Shown here: positions 32,991 through 33,167 of the stretch, piece after piece
How positions within the stretch are numbered: position 1 is the stretch's first letter
How the letters are laid out: the number at the start of each line of letters is the position of its first letter
Source of the DNA: Bacteroidota bacterium
GTDB lineage: Bacteria > Bacteroidota > Bacteroidia > UKL13-3
Assembly (NCBI GenBank): GCA_947453415.1
Contig: CANGGG010000034.1
Location: 1 to 33,167, forward strand
Length of the DNA stretch: 33,167 bases
Direction of reading: 5' to 3'
The notes under the pieces: generated by a model
Told to the model about the DNA's origin: nothing
Database searches by the model: none
Seen by the model: the letters and a program-made list of their open reading frames with translations, nothing else
Made by a program: the position numbers and the translations under genes

Positions 32991-33167
32991 ATGAAGAAAA
33001 TAACATATAGTTTAATTTTAATCTTATTATTATCAGTATTGGGCTGCAAGGAAAAAGTTGGACCTTGTAACATATCACCAATTATACCCAATTTTAGTTT
33101 AAAAATTATTGATCAATTAACTAATAAAGCTGCTTGCCAGGTTTATGACTCCATTGAGTTTAAAAAC
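32991..33167 (+). CDS. Lipoprotein, N-terminal fragment (3' end outside window)
   Basis: Only the first 59 residues are visible and the frame is open to the last base. The N-terminus MKKITYSLILILLLSVLGC is a lipoprotein signal with lipobox SVLGC (Cys19). The mature part starts KEKVGPCNISPIIPNF and runs on through IIDQLTNKAACQVYDSIEFK. Nothing identifies a family. Two other in-frame ATG codons at 32985 and 32988-32990 (ATG TTT, then the chosen ATG) mean the start could be two codons earlier; the choice does not change the signal. It lies 64 nt after hmgA, beyond the short tandem repeat. Confidence 0.7.
   Translation, partial: MKKITYSLILILLLSVLGCKEKVGPCNISPIIPNFSLKIIDQLTNKAACQVYDSIEFKN

Noticed and set aside
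1-33167. tRNA, rRNA or CRISPR features
   Set aside because: No cloverleaf with conserved T-loop, no rRNA-like stretch and no regularly spaced direct repeats were seen on either strand by reading; a tRNA or CRISPR scanner was not available.

Overview
The window is an AT-rich chromosomal segment from a member of the Bacteroidota, probably a free-living Chitinophagales- or Sphingobacteriia-like organism; the exact lineage cannot be set from the sequence alone. The evidence is consistent across genes. There is a type IX secretion (T9SS) component (PorV) and two secreted proteins with T9SS C-terminal sorting domains. There is a TonB receptor with a carboxypeptidase-regulatory-like leader domain, a bacterial geranylgeranylglyceryl-phosphate synthase, and promoters of the TAnnTTTG type. 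Shine-Dalgarno sequences are essentially absent, and several genes start with TTG or GTG.

Layout. 1-3.6 kb: the C-terminal two thirds of ftsH, its terminator, then porV-ispF-DCoH (4a-hydroxytetrahydrobiopterin dehydratase), closely spaced on the + strand. 3.6-4.3 kb: an OmpR-type response regulator on the - strand with no kinase next to it. 4.5-6.4 kb: a translationally coupled pair, a UbiA-type prenyltransferase and a type III polyketide synthase, divergent from the regulator. 6.5-9.5 kb: a T9SS-exported alpha/beta hydrolase that lacks the usual nucleophile serine, and a HI0933-family flavoprotein. 9.6-11.5 kb: thymidine kinase (-) and an acidic cytoplasmic protein. 11.5-13.55 kb: an accessory-looking island of palindromic DNA holding one secreted M43 metalloprotease gene. 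13.6-20.6 kb: a zinc-metalloprotease lipoprotein (-), a TonB receptor (+) and a PlsC-type acyltransferase (-). 20.7-25.35 kb: asnS, a dispersed palindromic repeat, two outer-membrane barrel-type proteins, and a GGGP synthase (-). 25.35-25.88 kb: a long AT-rich non-coding stretch with DnaA-box-like 9-mers. 25.9-31.2 kb: B12-dependent ribonucleotide reductase, MgtC family protein (-) and a TPR lipoprotein (-). 31.2-33.2 kb: a four-helix-bundle gene bracketed by inverted repeats, homogentisate dioxygenase, and the start of a lipoprotein gene.

How the genes fit together. PorV is part of the outer-membrane machinery that recognises C-terminal sorting domains, and the hydrolase and M43 protease in this window are the sort of cargo it handles. 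The PKS/prenyltransferase pair looks like a minimal route to a prenylated or otherwise lipid-anchored aromatic polyketide. DCoH and HmgA both belong to phenylalanine/tyrosine breakdown, but no other enzyme of that route is present here. Most of the rest is housekeeping: IspF, Tdk, AsnRS, NrdJ, FtsH.

The most interesting items are the integron-cassette-like arrangement around the M43 gene, the repeat-bracketed four-helix-bundle gene, the PKS-UbiA pair, the serine-less hydrolase, and the DnaA-box cluster upstream of nrdJ. No tRNA, rRNA, CRISPR array or transposase gene was seen.
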